A DNA stretch of 35,458 nucleotides from Candidatus Gottesmanbacteria bacterium. Lineage in GTDB: Bacteria; Patescibacteriota; Microgenomatia; 2-02-FULL-39-11. Both the position numbers and the translations under genes were made by a program. Positions 8,329 through 15,772 of the stretch are shown here, piece by piece; positions within the stretch are counted from its first letter, which is position 1, and each line of letters begins with the position of its first letter. The stretch lies in the NCBI GenBank assembly GCA_016218275.1, contig JACREK010000001.1, positions 1 through 35,458 on the forward strand. Direction: 5' to 3'. The notes under the pieces were generated by a model. It made no database searches. It was not told where the DNA came from and was given only the letters and a program-made list of their open reading frames with translations.

Positions 8329-10344
8329 ATGTCCTATCTTAATCTTTCCATTGGCGCCGGACTTTTGGCCGTCTTTTACGGATTATTCCAGACATGGAAA
8401 ATTTTAAAACTTCCAAAAGGAACTGCCGATATGGTCTCAATTTCCGATGCAATTGCAGAAGGAGCAAGCGCCTTTTTAAACAGACAATATAAAACTGTAG
8501 CTATTTTTGCTGTTGTCATATTTTTTATTCTCTATTTTACTTTGGGACTGCTGTCAGCCGTTGCTTTTGCCATCGGTGCAGTATGTTCGGCAGTTGCCGG
8601 TTTTATCGGTATGAATGTTGCGGTACGCGCCAATGTCCGCTGTACAGAAGCTGCCAAAAAGGGATTATCTGAGGCCTTATCTGTAGCTTTTGCAGGAGGA
8701 AGCGTTACCGGTCTGATTGTGGCCGGCCTTGCGTTATTAGCAGTTTCTATTACTTACCTTCTAATTTCTAACCTCCAACCTCTAACCTCCAATCTTCAGC
8801 CTTTGGTTGCCCTTGGTTTTGGCGGATCTCTTATTTCTGTCTTTGCCAGACTGGGAGGAGGAATTTATACCAAAGGTGCAGACGTAGGTACGGATATGGT
8901 CGGAAAAATAGAAAAAGGAATTCCTGAGGATGACCCGAGAAATCCGGGAGTGATTGCCGATTTGGTAGGGGATAATGTCGGTGATGATGCCGGAATGGCG
9001 GCAGACCTTTTCGAAACCTATGTTGTCACCGCTGTTGCGGTAATGCTCTTGGCCCAACTGATGCTGCCTATGTTTAATAATGCGCTTATTTTCCCCATTG
9101 CGGTCGGCGGCGGCGGCATAGTCTCATCAATACTGGGTACATTTTTTGTTCGACTAAGTAGTAATGGTAAAATCATGCCTGCTTTATATAAAGGCCTTAT
9201 CGCTACAACCATATTTTCCGTTTTGATATTTTATTTCATCACAAAAACGCTGATGGATGGCAACGGTTTGTATGAGAGTATAAATCTTTATATTGCGGCC
9301 TTGATAGGTATTGCAGTCACTGTAGGGATGGTGGCAATTACCGAATATTTTACCTCAAAAAATTATTCACCGGTGAAAAGTATTGCTTATGCCGGGAATA
9401 CCGGACACGGTACAAATATTATTGCCGGTCTGGCAATATCCATGAAATCAACATTTCCGCCTATCCTTTTGATAGCTGGAGCAATATTTTCCTCATACTT
9501 TCTGGCAGGACTTTATGGGGTAGCTCTTTCTGCCATGTCCATGCTTTCCCTCACCGGAATAGTGGTTGCCATAGATGCATTTGGACCGATTACGGATAAT
9601 GCCGGAGGAATAGCGGAGATGACCCATCAAAGCGAAAAAGTGAGAAAAGTTACGGATGCACTTGATGCGGTAGGAAATACAACCAAAGCAGTCACCAAAG
9701 CATACGCTATTGCCTCGGCGGGACTGGCGGCTTTAGTTTTATTCGCCAGCTATACGCAGGAATTATCCAAATCAACTACCGGACAATTATCATTTTCGCT
9801 GTCAGATCCAAAAGTCTTAATCGGTCTTTTGATTGGAGCATCACTGCCTTATCTTTTTGGAGCATTGGCGATGGAAGCGGTAGGAAAAGCAGCCGAGGAA
9901 GTTGTACTGGAGGTGAGGCGCCAGTTTAGGGAAATTAAAGGCATTATGGAAGGAAAAGAGAAACCCCAGTACGGACAGGCTGTCGATATAGTTACCCAAG
10001 CTGCAATCAGGGAGATGATACTGCCTGCGAGCCTTCCTGTGATTACCCCGATTCTGGTTGGATTTTTGCTTGGCAGCGCTGCCCTTGGAGGAGTGCTTGT
10101 AGGTACAATTATTACCGGACTTTTTGTCGCTATCTCCATGACTACCGGAGGCGCTGCTTGGGATAATGCTAAAAAATATATAGAAGAAGGAAACCTCGGC
10201 GGAAAAGGAGGCAGTGCCCATCAAGCGGCGGTCACAGGAGATACGGTCGGAGACCCTTATAAAGATACGGCCGGACCGGCAATAAACCCGATGATAAAAG
10301 TGGCAAATATTGTGGCGCTTTTGATCGCGCCTTTCCTTAAGTGA
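8329..10344 (+). CDS. hppA: membrane-bound ion-translocating pyrophosphatase
   Basis: A 671-residue integral membrane pyrophosphatase with about 16 hydrophobic segments that couples pyrophosphate hydrolysis to ion export. The active-site loop is visible as GADVGTDMVGKIEKGIPEDD, followed by NPGVIADLVGDNVGDDAGMAADLFE; the usual GDCAGM is GDDAGM here. The ion-specificity motif GNTTKAVTK has Lys453 and Thr456, the signature of the K+-independent, H+-pumping class. The C-terminal GDTVGDPYKDTAGPAINPMIK is intact. The ribosome binding site AAAGGAG lies seven bases before the ATG. The gene is 14 bases after gyrB and 37 before gyrA, so it probably shares their transcript. A short repeat-encoded insert (SNLQPLTSNLQPL, about 148-160) lies between two transmembrane segments. 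Confidence 0.95.
   Translation: MSYLNLSIGAGLLAVFYGLFQTWKILKLPKGTADMVSISDAIAEGASAFLNRQYKTVAIFAVVIFFILYFTLGLLSAVAFAIGAVCSAVAGFIGMNVAVRANVRCTEAAKKGLSEALSVAFAGGSVTGLIVAGLALLAVSITYLLISNLQPLTSNLQPLVALGFGGSLISVFARLGGGIYTKGADVGTDMVGKIEKGIPEDDPRNPGVIADLVGDNVGDDAGMAADLFETYVVTAVAVMLLAQLMLPMFNNALIFPIAVGGGGIVSSILGTFFVRLSSNGKIMPALYKGLIATTIFSVLIFYFITKTLMDGNGLYESINLYIAALIGIAVTVGMVAITEYFTSKNYSPVKSIAYAGNTGHGTNIIAGLAISMKSTFPPILLIAGAIFSSYFLAGLYGVALSAMSMLSLTGIVVAIDAFGPITDNAGGIAEMTHQSEKVRKVTDALDAVGNTTKAVTKAYAIASAGLAALVLFASYTQELSKSTTGQLSFSLSDPKVLIGLLIGASLPYLFGALAMEAVGKAAEEVVLEVRRQFREIKGIMEGKEKPQYGQAVDIVTQAAIREMILPASLPVITPILVGFLLGSAALGGVLVGTIITGLFVAISMTTGGAAWDNAKKYIEEGNLGGKGGSAHQAAVTGDTVGDPYKDTAGPAINPMIKVANIVALLIAPFLK
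8761..8803 (+). repeat. tandem pyrimidine-rich repeat inside hppA
   Basis: Units like TCTAACCTCCAACC repeat in tandem and are read as SNLQPLTSNLQPL. The insert lies in a loop between transmembrane helices, where it is probably tolerated. Similar CCAACATCC-type DNA occurs inside gyrA. Confidence 0.7.
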
Positions 10345-10372
10345 CCTAAGTAACTTAGGTAACTTAAGTGAC
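10335..10372. repeat. ACTTAAG/ACCTAAG palindromic cluster after hppA
   Basis: The core ACCTAAGTAACTTAGGT is a perfect palindrome around one base, flanked by CTTAAGTGA and AACTTAAGTGA. It contains the hppA stop codon and ends ten bases before gyrA. Related copies lie over the xerC-like stop (14037-14066) and at the end of the M24 peptidase gene (34299-34322). Confidence 0.7.
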
Positions 10373-10381
10373 TTTTGACTT

Positions 10382-12871
10382 ATGAATATCGGTAAACTTC
10401 AACCAACAGAAATAACAGTAGAGATGAAGCGCAGTTATTTGGATTACGCCATGAGCGTAATTGTTTCCCGTGCTCTCCCTGATGTCAGAGACGGTCTTAA
10501 ACCGGTGCATCGAAGAATACTTTTTGCCATGCACCAGCTGGGACTGCATTTTACAGGCAGGTATACCAAAAGTGCCAAAGTGGTAGGAGAAGTTTTGGGT
10601 AAATATCATCCTCACGGAGATATGCCTGTATATGATGCGTTGGTGAGGCTGGCACAGGACTTTTCCATGCGCTATCCCTTAATTGCCGGACAGGGTAATT
10701 TTGGCTCTGTAGATGGAGATCCGCCGGCTGCGATGCGTTATACAGAAGTAAAACTGGCAAAAATTGCAGAGGAAATGATGTTGGATCTGGAGAAAGAAAC
10801 TGTTAATTTTTCCGACAATTTTGACGGCACTTTAAAGGAACCGGATTGGCTGCCGGCAAAACTGCCAAATCTGCTTTTGATGGGATCAGACGGAATTGCC
10901 GTGGGTATGGCGACTAAAATCCCGCCACATAACTTGAGTGAGGTAGTCAATGCTATCATATTCATGCTGGATAAAGCAAAAATCCAACCAGCCTCCACCA
11001 TCCAACATCCAACTTCAATTACATTTGACGTTACTCTAGAAGATCTTCTTGGCTTTATCACCGGTCCCGACTTTCCTACGGCTGGTGCCATCTATGATAT
11101 AGAAGAAATCAAAAATGCCTACGCCACCGGACGGGGAAAGATAATTATGCGGGGAAAAGCGGAAATTGAAGATATCGGAAACGGCAAATCGGCAATCATA
11201 GTCACAGAACTCCCTTATCAAGTCAATAAAGCCCAGCTTGTTTCTCGTATCGCTCAACTGGTTAAGGATAAAAAAATTGACGGCATATCCGATCTTCGGG
11301 ATGAATCCGACAGGCACGGTATCCGTATGGTGGTTGAACTTAAAAGAGACAGCGTTCCCAAAAAAGTCTTAAACAACCTCTTCAAACACACGGAACTTCA
11401 GTCAAGCTTTCCGGTCAATATGGTAGCCCTGGTTGACGGCACTCCGCAGACTTTGACTCTGAAAATGATTATTGAAGAATATATAAAACACCGCCACGCA
11501 GTTATAAAAAGACGCAGTGAATTTGAATTGAAAGAAGCAAAGGCCCGGGAACATATTTTGGAGGGTCTAAAAATTGCCGTTGACCATATAGACGCCGTTA
11601 TTGAGACAATCAAGAGGGCAAAAGATGTCGACGATGCCAGAAATAAGCTGATGTCTAAATTTTCCCTGACTGAAATTCAGGCTCAGGCTATTTTGGATAT
11701 GCAGCTGAAAAGACTGGCGGCTTTGGAGCGGCAAAAGATAGAGGACGAACTCTCTATGATAAGAGAAACCATTGCCTATCTGACTGAACTTCTTGCCAAT
11801 CCCAAAAAGATTTTGAAGGTAGTCAAAGATGAGCTTCTCAAACTTAAAGAAAAATATGGAGACTCCCGAAGAACCAAAGTTTATAAATCAAAAGTAGGGG
11901 AATTTAGCGACGAACAACTGATACCGAATGAAGAAACGGTCATAGTCATCACCAAAAGCGGTTATGTAAAGCGGCAATCTCCTTCTTCATTTAAGCTTCA
12001 GGGAAGGGGCGGAAAAGGAGTTATCGGCATCACCACAAAAGAAGCAGATACCATCGAACATTTCCTCTCTGCTTATACTCACGATAATATTCTTTTCTTC
12101 ACCAATAAAGGAAAAGTCTACCAGCTGCGAGTTTGGGATCTGCCGGAGGGTACCCGAATCAGTAAAGGTCAGGCTATAGTAAATTTAATCAATATTGACC
12201 AAAATGAACTGGTGACAAGCGTCCTGTCATATGCGCTTAAGGGCGAGGAAAGTAAAATTTATTCTTATATAGTAAAGGCCACCAAAAAAGGCACCGTTAA
12301 GAAATCAAGACTCTCGGAATACGAAAATATAAGAAGGAATGGTCTTATTGCCATAAAATTAGAATCGCAAGATGAGCTTTGCTGGGCAAAACTTTCAACC
12401 GGAGACAACGACATATTGATAGTTTCTCACGAAGGCAAGTCCATCAAGTTCTCAGAGAGTGAAGTGAGAGCCACAGGCCGCGACACAATGGGTGTCCGGG
12501 GAATTTTAATAGGCAAAGATGATTATGTAGTCACTATGGAGGTGATTAAAAAGGAAAACAAAAGTTCAGATTTTCTTGCCATTATGGAAAAAGGGGTCGG
12601 TAAAAAAACTGCCGTTTCCGGCTTCCCCAAACAGCATCGCGGCGGCCAGGGAGTGAAAGTAGCCCAAATTACTTCTAAAACCGGCAAAGTTGCCCATGCA
12701 CAGATGATACCCGCCGACTGTCAGGATCTTGTTTTAACCTCATATAAAGGTCAAGTGGTAAAACTGCCAATCTCTTCTGTTCCTCGGCTTTCACGTGCAA
12801 CGTCAGGTGTGATTCTGATGAGATTTTCCGATAAATCCGATGGACTGGCAGCAGCAACGTGCCTAAGTTGA
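10382..12871 (+). CDS. gyrA: DNA gyrase subunit A
   Basis: An 829-residue DNA-cleaving and wrapping subunit of gyrase. The catalytic tyrosine is Y120 in AMRYTEVKLA. The winged-helix region and quinolone pocket read HPHGDMPVYD (77-86), so the position equal to E. coli Ser83 is Met81, while the acidic Asp85 (E. coli Asp87) is kept. The C-terminal beta-pinwheel is present. Its GyrA box reads QGRGGKG near residue 540, one change from the consensus QRRGGKG, which supports GyrA over ParC. Residues about 199-215 (AKIQPASTIQHPTSITF) form a low-complexity insert encoded by CCAACATCC-like repeats. No Shine-Dalgarno sequence is visible. The gene follows hppA closely, probably in one operon with gyrB. 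Confidence 0.95.
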   Translation: MNIGKLQPTEITVEMKRSYLDYAMSVIVSRALPDVRDGLKPVHRRILFAMHQLGLHFTGRYTKSAKVVGEVLGKYHPHGDMPVYDALVRLAQDFSMRYPLIAGQGNFGSVDGDPPAAMRYTEVKLAKIAEEMMLDLEKETVNFSDNFDGTLKEPDWLPAKLPNLLLMGSDGIAVGMATKIPPHNLSEVVNAIIFMLDKAKIQPASTIQHPTSITFDVTLEDLLGFITGPDFPTAGAIYDIEEIKNAYATGRGKIIMRGKAEIEDIGNGKSAIIVTELPYQVNKAQLVSRIAQLVKDKKIDGISDLRDESDRHGIRMVVELKRDSVPKKVLNNLFKHTELQSSFPVNMVALVDGTPQTLTLKMIIEEYIKHRHAVIKRRSEFELKEAKAREHILEGLKIAVDHIDAVIETIKRAKDVDDARNKLMSKFSLTEIQAQAILDMQLKRLAALERQKIEDELSMIRETIAYLTELLANPKKILKVVKDELLKLKEKYGDSRRTKVYKSKVGEFSDEQLIPNEETVIVITKSGYVKRQSPSSFKLQGRGGKGVIGITTKEADTIEHFLSAYTHDNILFFTNKGKVYQLRVWDLPEGTRISKGQAIVNLINIDQNELVTSVLSYALKGEESKIYSYIVKATKKGTVKKSRLSEYENIRRNGLIAIKLESQDELCWAKLSTGDNDILIVSHEGKSIKFSESEVRATGRDTMGVRGILIGKDDYVVTMEVIKKENKSSDFLAIMEKGVGKKTAVSGFPKQHRGGQGVKVAQITSKTGKVAHAQMIPADCQDLVLTSYKGQVVKLPISSVPRLSRATSGVILMRFSDKSDGLAAATCLS

Positions 12872-12881
12872 CAACGCATTT

Positions 12882-12906
12882 GTCATCCCGAGCGAAGCGA
12901 GGGATC
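12882..12906. repeat. half-copy of the GTCATCCCGAGC repeat before folD
   Basis: GTCATCCCGAGCGAAGCGAG followed by GGATC, a single arm of the common repeat family with its own small inverted core (GAGCGAAGCGAG). It fills most of the 46-base gap between gyrA and folD and takes the place where a ribosome binding site might be expected. Confidence 0.65.
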
Positions 12907-12917
12907 CCATCCGAATT

Positions 12918-13952
12918 ATGAAAATAGATGGTAGACTTATAGCCGAAGAAATCAAAGAAAGACTTAAAAAGGAAGTCGCTTCTTTATCCTCTCAAAACAT
13001 CACTCCCCACCTTGCCGTAATCCTCGTTGGTAATAATCCAAGCTCACTTGTCTATATAAGACAAAAGAAAAAAGTAGGAGAAGAAATAGGAGTTAAAGTA
13101 GTCGTTTATAATTTATCAAAAAGCGATAAAGACACCTCGGATGGTGTGCAAAGCACTCCTCCGAGGTGGAGGAATCTAAAAGATAAACTAATCAACCTCG
13201 TAAATAAATTAAATAGTGATCCATCAGTCCATGGAATCATCATTCAGCGTCCCCTTCCAATAGATATTGGAAAAGATGAATTGGATCGTTTGGTAATACC
13301 AAAAAAAGATGTTGACGGCTTTCATCCCGAATCTCCCTTTACTCCTCCTGTTGCTCTAGCTGTAATAAAAATACTGGAATGGGTCTCTCTGAATTCACCT
13401 GGAAGGAGTCCATACGGCCACCTTCCAGGTGTTGCGAAGCGATTCCTGGAAGGTGAATCTTGGGAAAAATGGTTAAAGAATAAACGAATCTTAGTCATCG
13501 GCAGGGGAGAGACGGCGGGAAGACCTATAGCAGAAACTCTAAAGAAAATTACCGACAAAATCACCATAGCCCATAGCAAAACAGCCAATTTGAAAGAGGT
13601 TTGTTTAGCATCGGATATAATTATTAGCTGCGTTGGCAAGAGGCCCATTTTGCGACGTTCGAAAGGACGTCCGCAAAATGGGCCCTTTATTGTACGACAT
13701 GATATGGTTTCGCCTGATACATTATTAATAGGTGTCGGTCTACACCAGGAAAACGGCAAATTAGCTACAGATTATGATCAGAAAGAAATTGCAGGAAAAG
13801 TAGCTTTCTACACACCAGTTCCAGGCGGGGTCGGACCGGTAAATGTAGCGTGTCTTATGGAAAATTTGATTTTTGCCACTAAGAGCCTGTTTGGAAACTG
13901 TCATTCCGAGCCCGCCCAGCTGGCGGGTCGAGGAATCTCTCAGCTTGTCTGA
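12918..13952 (+). CDS. folD: bifunctional methylenetetrahydrofolate dehydrogenase/cyclohydrolase with repeat-encoded insertions
   Basis: A FolD protein that interconverts 5,10-methylene-THF and 10-formyl-THF with NADP. The catalytic YIRQKKK (Tyr46, Lys50, Lys52), KKDVDGFHP (129-137), the Rossmann turn VIGRGETAGRP (193-203) and PVPGGVGP (300-307) are intact. The protein is 344 residues instead of about 285. The excess falls in four segments, each matching a DNA palindrome: about 71-87, 158-180, 243-257 and the C-terminal tail from about 326. The inserts lie where FolD has loops and keep the frame, so the enzyme may still work. The fourth element supplies the stop codon. No Shine-Dalgarno sequence is present; a half-repeat lies just upstream. 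Confidence 0.93.
   Translation: MKIDGRLIAEEIKERLKKEVASLSSQNITPHLAVILVGNNPSSLVYIRQKKKVGEEIGVKVVVYNLSKSDKDTSDGVQSTPPRWRNLKDKLINLVNKLNSDPSVHGIIIQRPLPIDIGKDELDRLVIPKKDVDGFHPESPFTPPVALAVIKILEWVSLNSPGRSPYGHLPGVAKRFLEGESWEKWLKNKRILVIGRGETAGRPIAETLKKITDKITIAHSKTANLKEVCLASDIIISCVGKRPILRRSKGRPQNGPFIVRHDMVSPDTLLIGVGLHQENGKLATDYDQKEIAGKVAFYTPVPGGVGPVNVACLMENLIFATKSLFGNCHSEPAQLAGRGISQLV
13133..13168. repeat. in-frame palindrome 1 within folD
   Basis: Arms CACCTCGG (13133-13140) and CCGAGGTG (13161-13168) are perfect complements, with GTGC/GCAC pairing around an AAA loop inside. Read in frame it encodes about TSDGVQSTPPRWRN, which has no counterpart in standard FolD. Confidence 0.85.
13393..13458. repeat. 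in-frame palindrome 2 within folD
   Basis: CACCTGGAAGG (13396-13406) pairs with CCTTCCAGGTG (13421-13431). A third related arm, CCTGGAAGGTGAAT (13445-13458), pairs with the left end ATTCACCT at 13393-13400. It encodes about SPGRSPYGHLPGVAKRFLEG, just before the NADP-binding Rossmann segment. Confidence 0.85.
13642..13684. repeat. in-frame palindrome 3 within folD
   Basis: GGCCCATTTTGCG (13642-13654) and CGCAAAATGGGCC (13672-13684) are perfect 13-base arms with inner ACGT half-sites. It encodes about RPILRRSKGRPQNGP. The same CCATTTTGC/GCAAAATGG core occurs as a free hairpin at 15676-15718, so this is one family found both inside and outside genes. Confidence 0.87.
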
Positions 13953-14037
13953 GAAAATGCTCGCATTTGCGAGAGATCCCTCCACGCGCCTTTCAGGCTT
14001 GGTCGGGATGACAATGATGAGTATTCAAACAGGCTCT
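13882..14037. repeat. 156-bp MITE-like element covering the folD 3' end
   Basis: Outer inverted repeats AGAGCCTGTTTG (13882-13893) and CAAACAGGCTCT (14026-14037) enclose a core of the TGTCATTCCGAG...CGGGATGACA family. The core itself contains a CGCCCAGCTGGCGGG hairpin and a CTCGCATTTGCGAG hairpin. The last 19 or so codons of folD and its stop lie inside the element. The outer ends differ from those of the pilB-pilT element although the core is shared. Confidence 0.82.
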
Positions 14038-14066
14038 AAGTCAATTAAGTACCTTAGGTAACTTAC
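14037..14066. repeat. ACCTTAGGT-type palindromic cluster at the xerC-like stop
   Basis: TTAAGTACCTTAGGTAACTTA contains the palindrome ACCTTAGGT and AAGTnnCTT half-sites, related to the cluster at 10335-10372. It includes the recombinase stop codon and abuts the right end of the folD 3' element. Confidence 0.6.
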
Positions 14067-14989
14067 TTCCTATGAAATCTTTGGTGGATCTCCCGAAGCT
14101 GAGGATTGGTGACATGAGTGTAGATTTGGGTAGTGGCAATGTTTTTGTGACCAAGCATCTCCTGAATGGAACGCAGATCAGCGCCTCCTGACAATAAATC
14201 TGTCGCGAACGAATGGCGGATGCCATGTGGGGTGATTTTAATCGGAAGCCTTCCCTTCCTGGCGTATTTTTCCACAATCCGCTGGATGCTTCTTGCGGTC
14301 AGACGAAAACCTTCTCCGGCTTTTCCTTCTTCTGCCTTCTTTCCGGCATACCTGATAAACAATGGGGCAAAAGCATCTTCCCTGGTTTTCAGGTATCTTT
14401 CCAACCAAAGACAAGCTGAGTCTGATAAAAAAACTACACGGGGCTTACCACCTTTGCCAATAACGCCAAATTCTTTTCTATCAATATTGATTGAATCTCT
14501 ATTAAGTCTGACCAACTCGCTGACCCTAAGACCGGTACTAAAGAGCATTTCCATAATGGCTTTATCACGAAGCCCTTGTGGAGTAGAAATCTCGGGCATA
14601 TTAAGAAGTCTTTCCACCTGTTCTCTGTCTAAAAATTTTAAAGATCTGCTCTCGGCTTTGCCCAATTCTACTTTCTCGGGATTAAGAGCGGCAATATTTT
14701 GGCGAATTAAAAATTTCAAAAAAGCGCGAAGAGCAATTAAATGATAATTCTGGGTGATATGCTTCAGAGTCAAACCGTGCTTGTCTGCAAATCTAGATAA
14801 ATATAATCTAAAAGATCGGATAAATTCCGGAGTAATTGAGGCAATATCTGACAGAGGAGGGGATTGGGAGGCGCCAAACTGTAAAAAACGGTTTAAATAA
14901 TGACGGTAATTCCGGATAGTGAGCTTAGAACAGTTTCTTTCAAGCTCCAGATATACTAAGAATTGGTTGACGGCATCCTCAATGGACAT
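14063..14989 (-). CDS. tyrosine recombinase of the XerC/XerD type
   Basis: A 308-residue site-specific recombinase. The N-terminal SAM-like core-binding domain spans about 1-100 and the catalytic domain about 115-308. All catalytic residues are visible: R155 in STGLRVSEL, K179 in GKGGKPR, H255 and R258 in HGIRHSFAT, H281 in GHKN and the nucleophile Y290 in IYTHV. Length and motif spacing match XerC/XerD, so it may resolve chromosome dimers. A role with the neighbouring palindrome-rich region is possible but unproven. It ends convergently with folD, and its stop lies within an ACTTAGG-type repeat. An insertion of about 12 residues near 215-228 (KKAEEGKAGEG) is mildly unusual. Confidence 0.9.
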   Translation of the reverse strand: MSIEDAVNQFLVYLELERNCSKLTIRNYRHYLNRFLQFGASQSPPLSDIASITPEFIRSFRLYLSRFADKHGLTLKHITQNYHLIALRAFLKFLIRQNIAALNPEKVELGKAESRSLKFLDREQVERLLNMPEISTPQGLRDKAIMEMLFSTGLRVSELVRLNRDSINIDRKEFGVIGKGGKPRVVFLSDSACLWLERYLKTREDAFAPLFIRYAGKKAEEGKAGEGFRLTARSIQRIVEKYARKGRLPIKITPHGIRHSFATDLLSGGADLRSIQEMLGHKNIATTQIYTHVTNPQLREIHQRFHRK

Positions 14990-15039
14990 ATAAATTAAAT
15001 TTATTTTGCGATGATACTATCGTCGCAACAATAAATTTG

Positions 15040-15074
15040 AAATTGTATGACGTTTTTTAACGTCTATACAATTT
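15040..15074. repeat. hairpin upstream of the xerC-like gene
   Basis: AAATTGTAT and ACGTT (15040-15054) pair with AACGT and ATACAATTT (15059-15074), leaving a TTTT loop and a small bulge. A second near-palindrome (GCGATGATACTATCGTCGC) lies at 15008-15026. Both sit in the recombinase 5' region and could be operators or its binding sites. Confidence 0.65.
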
Positions 15075-15118
15075 CTATTTTGCGACATTTGAAGTAGTTT
15101 TGTCAAGATGTTTTATAA

Positions 15119-15307
15119 CTGACCCACCTGCAGTTTGAATATAGATTGTTCTAGTCATCCCGAGCGTAGTCGAGGGATCTCTCATATTTCAAGAATTATG
15201 GATATCTTAAGCTCGTCGCAGTAGAGTTTGAGAGATCCCTCCACTCCCTTCGGTCGGTCGGGATGACGGATGAATTGAGGCTAAACCGCAAAGTGCAGGT
15301 GGGTCAG
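15119..15307. repeat. 189-bp MITE-like element
   Basis: Outer inverted repeats CTGACCCACCTGCA (15119-15132) and TGCAGGTGGGTCAG (15294-15307) are perfect over 14 bases. They enclose a core from GTCATCCCGAGCG to GGTCGGGATGAC of the common family. Architecture matches the elements at 2635 and 13882: shared core, different ends. Confidence 0.82.
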
Positions 15308-15316
15308 GTTTTATAA

Positions 15317-15447
15317 TTTCTAGCGCAGCAATATGAAATTTTCGATGATCGCCCCTCGGAGCCTCGGGGTAAACATCGCTTGCTTGCCCTGAGCAAGGTA
15401 AAACCGAGCGAAGGGCGAGCAAGAAAATTTTATATGCGAGCTAGAAA
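15317..15447. repeat. 131-bp structured palindromic unit
   Basis: The ends TTTCTAGC (15317-15324) and GCTAGAAA (15440-15447) are perfect complements, followed inward by GAAATTTTC/GAAAATTT. Inside is a GC-rich portion where CTTGCTTGCCCT pairs with AGGGCGAGCAAG, plus a CCCC/GGGG hairpin. GC content is clearly higher than in the surroundings. It could be another non-autonomous element or a structured RNA gene; no promoter was recognised. Confidence 0.65.
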
Positions 15448-15535
15448 TGATTCATAAAAATGACCCTCTATAATGCCCTAGAAAGGCTTTTAAATATTTC
15501 AGACGAGGAATTCTTTGTCTTTGTTGTCATTCCGA

Positions 15536-15582
15536 ATTTATTTCGGAATCTATAATAGATCCTGAAACAAGTTCAGGATGAC
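15536..15582. repeat. short REP-like hairpin pair
   Basis: GTCATTCCGAATTTATTTCGGAATC forms one hairpin (ATTCCGAA/TTCGGAAT) and GATCCTGAAACAAGTTCAGGATGAC a second. Together they run from GTCAT to ATGAC like the larger family members. Confidence 0.7.
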
Positions 15583-15675
15583 ACTGCTGTGTGAGTTTCG
15601 GAAATCTTTCATAACAGATATTTTTCCAGTCGGGAAGAAAATGTGTAAATTAAATGGAAAATTAAAATTTCTAAA

Positions 15676-15718
15676 GTCCATTTTGCGACTGTCAAAACTT
15701 TGACGTTGCAAAATGGAC
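15676..15718. repeat. CCATTTTGC palindrome (free copy of folD insert 3 family)
   Basis: GTCCATTTTGC (15676-15686) and GCAAAATGGAC (15708-15718) are perfect 11-base arms, with an inner GTCAAA/TTTGAC hairpin (15691-15704). The outer core matches the third in-frame insert of folD, while the inner part differs. Confidence 0.82.
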
Positions 15719-15723
15719 GCCTT

Positions 15724-15756
15724 GCTTTTACGACATACGTTATATGTCGTAAAAGC
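15724..15756. repeat. perfect 14-bp hairpin
   Basis: GCTTTTACGACATA (15724-15737), loop CGTTA, TATGTCGTAAAAGC (15743-15756). It stands six bases after the preceding palindrome. It lacks a T-run, so it is not a standard terminator. Confidence 0.8.
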
Positions 15757-15772
15757 ATTATTGTGCGAACTA

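Noticed and set aside
15207..15422. Open frame of 71 codons on the minus strand
   Set aside because: It runs through a GATCCCTC repeat and the GC-rich hairpin unit; its sequence is a reading of palindromes, with no ribosome binding site.
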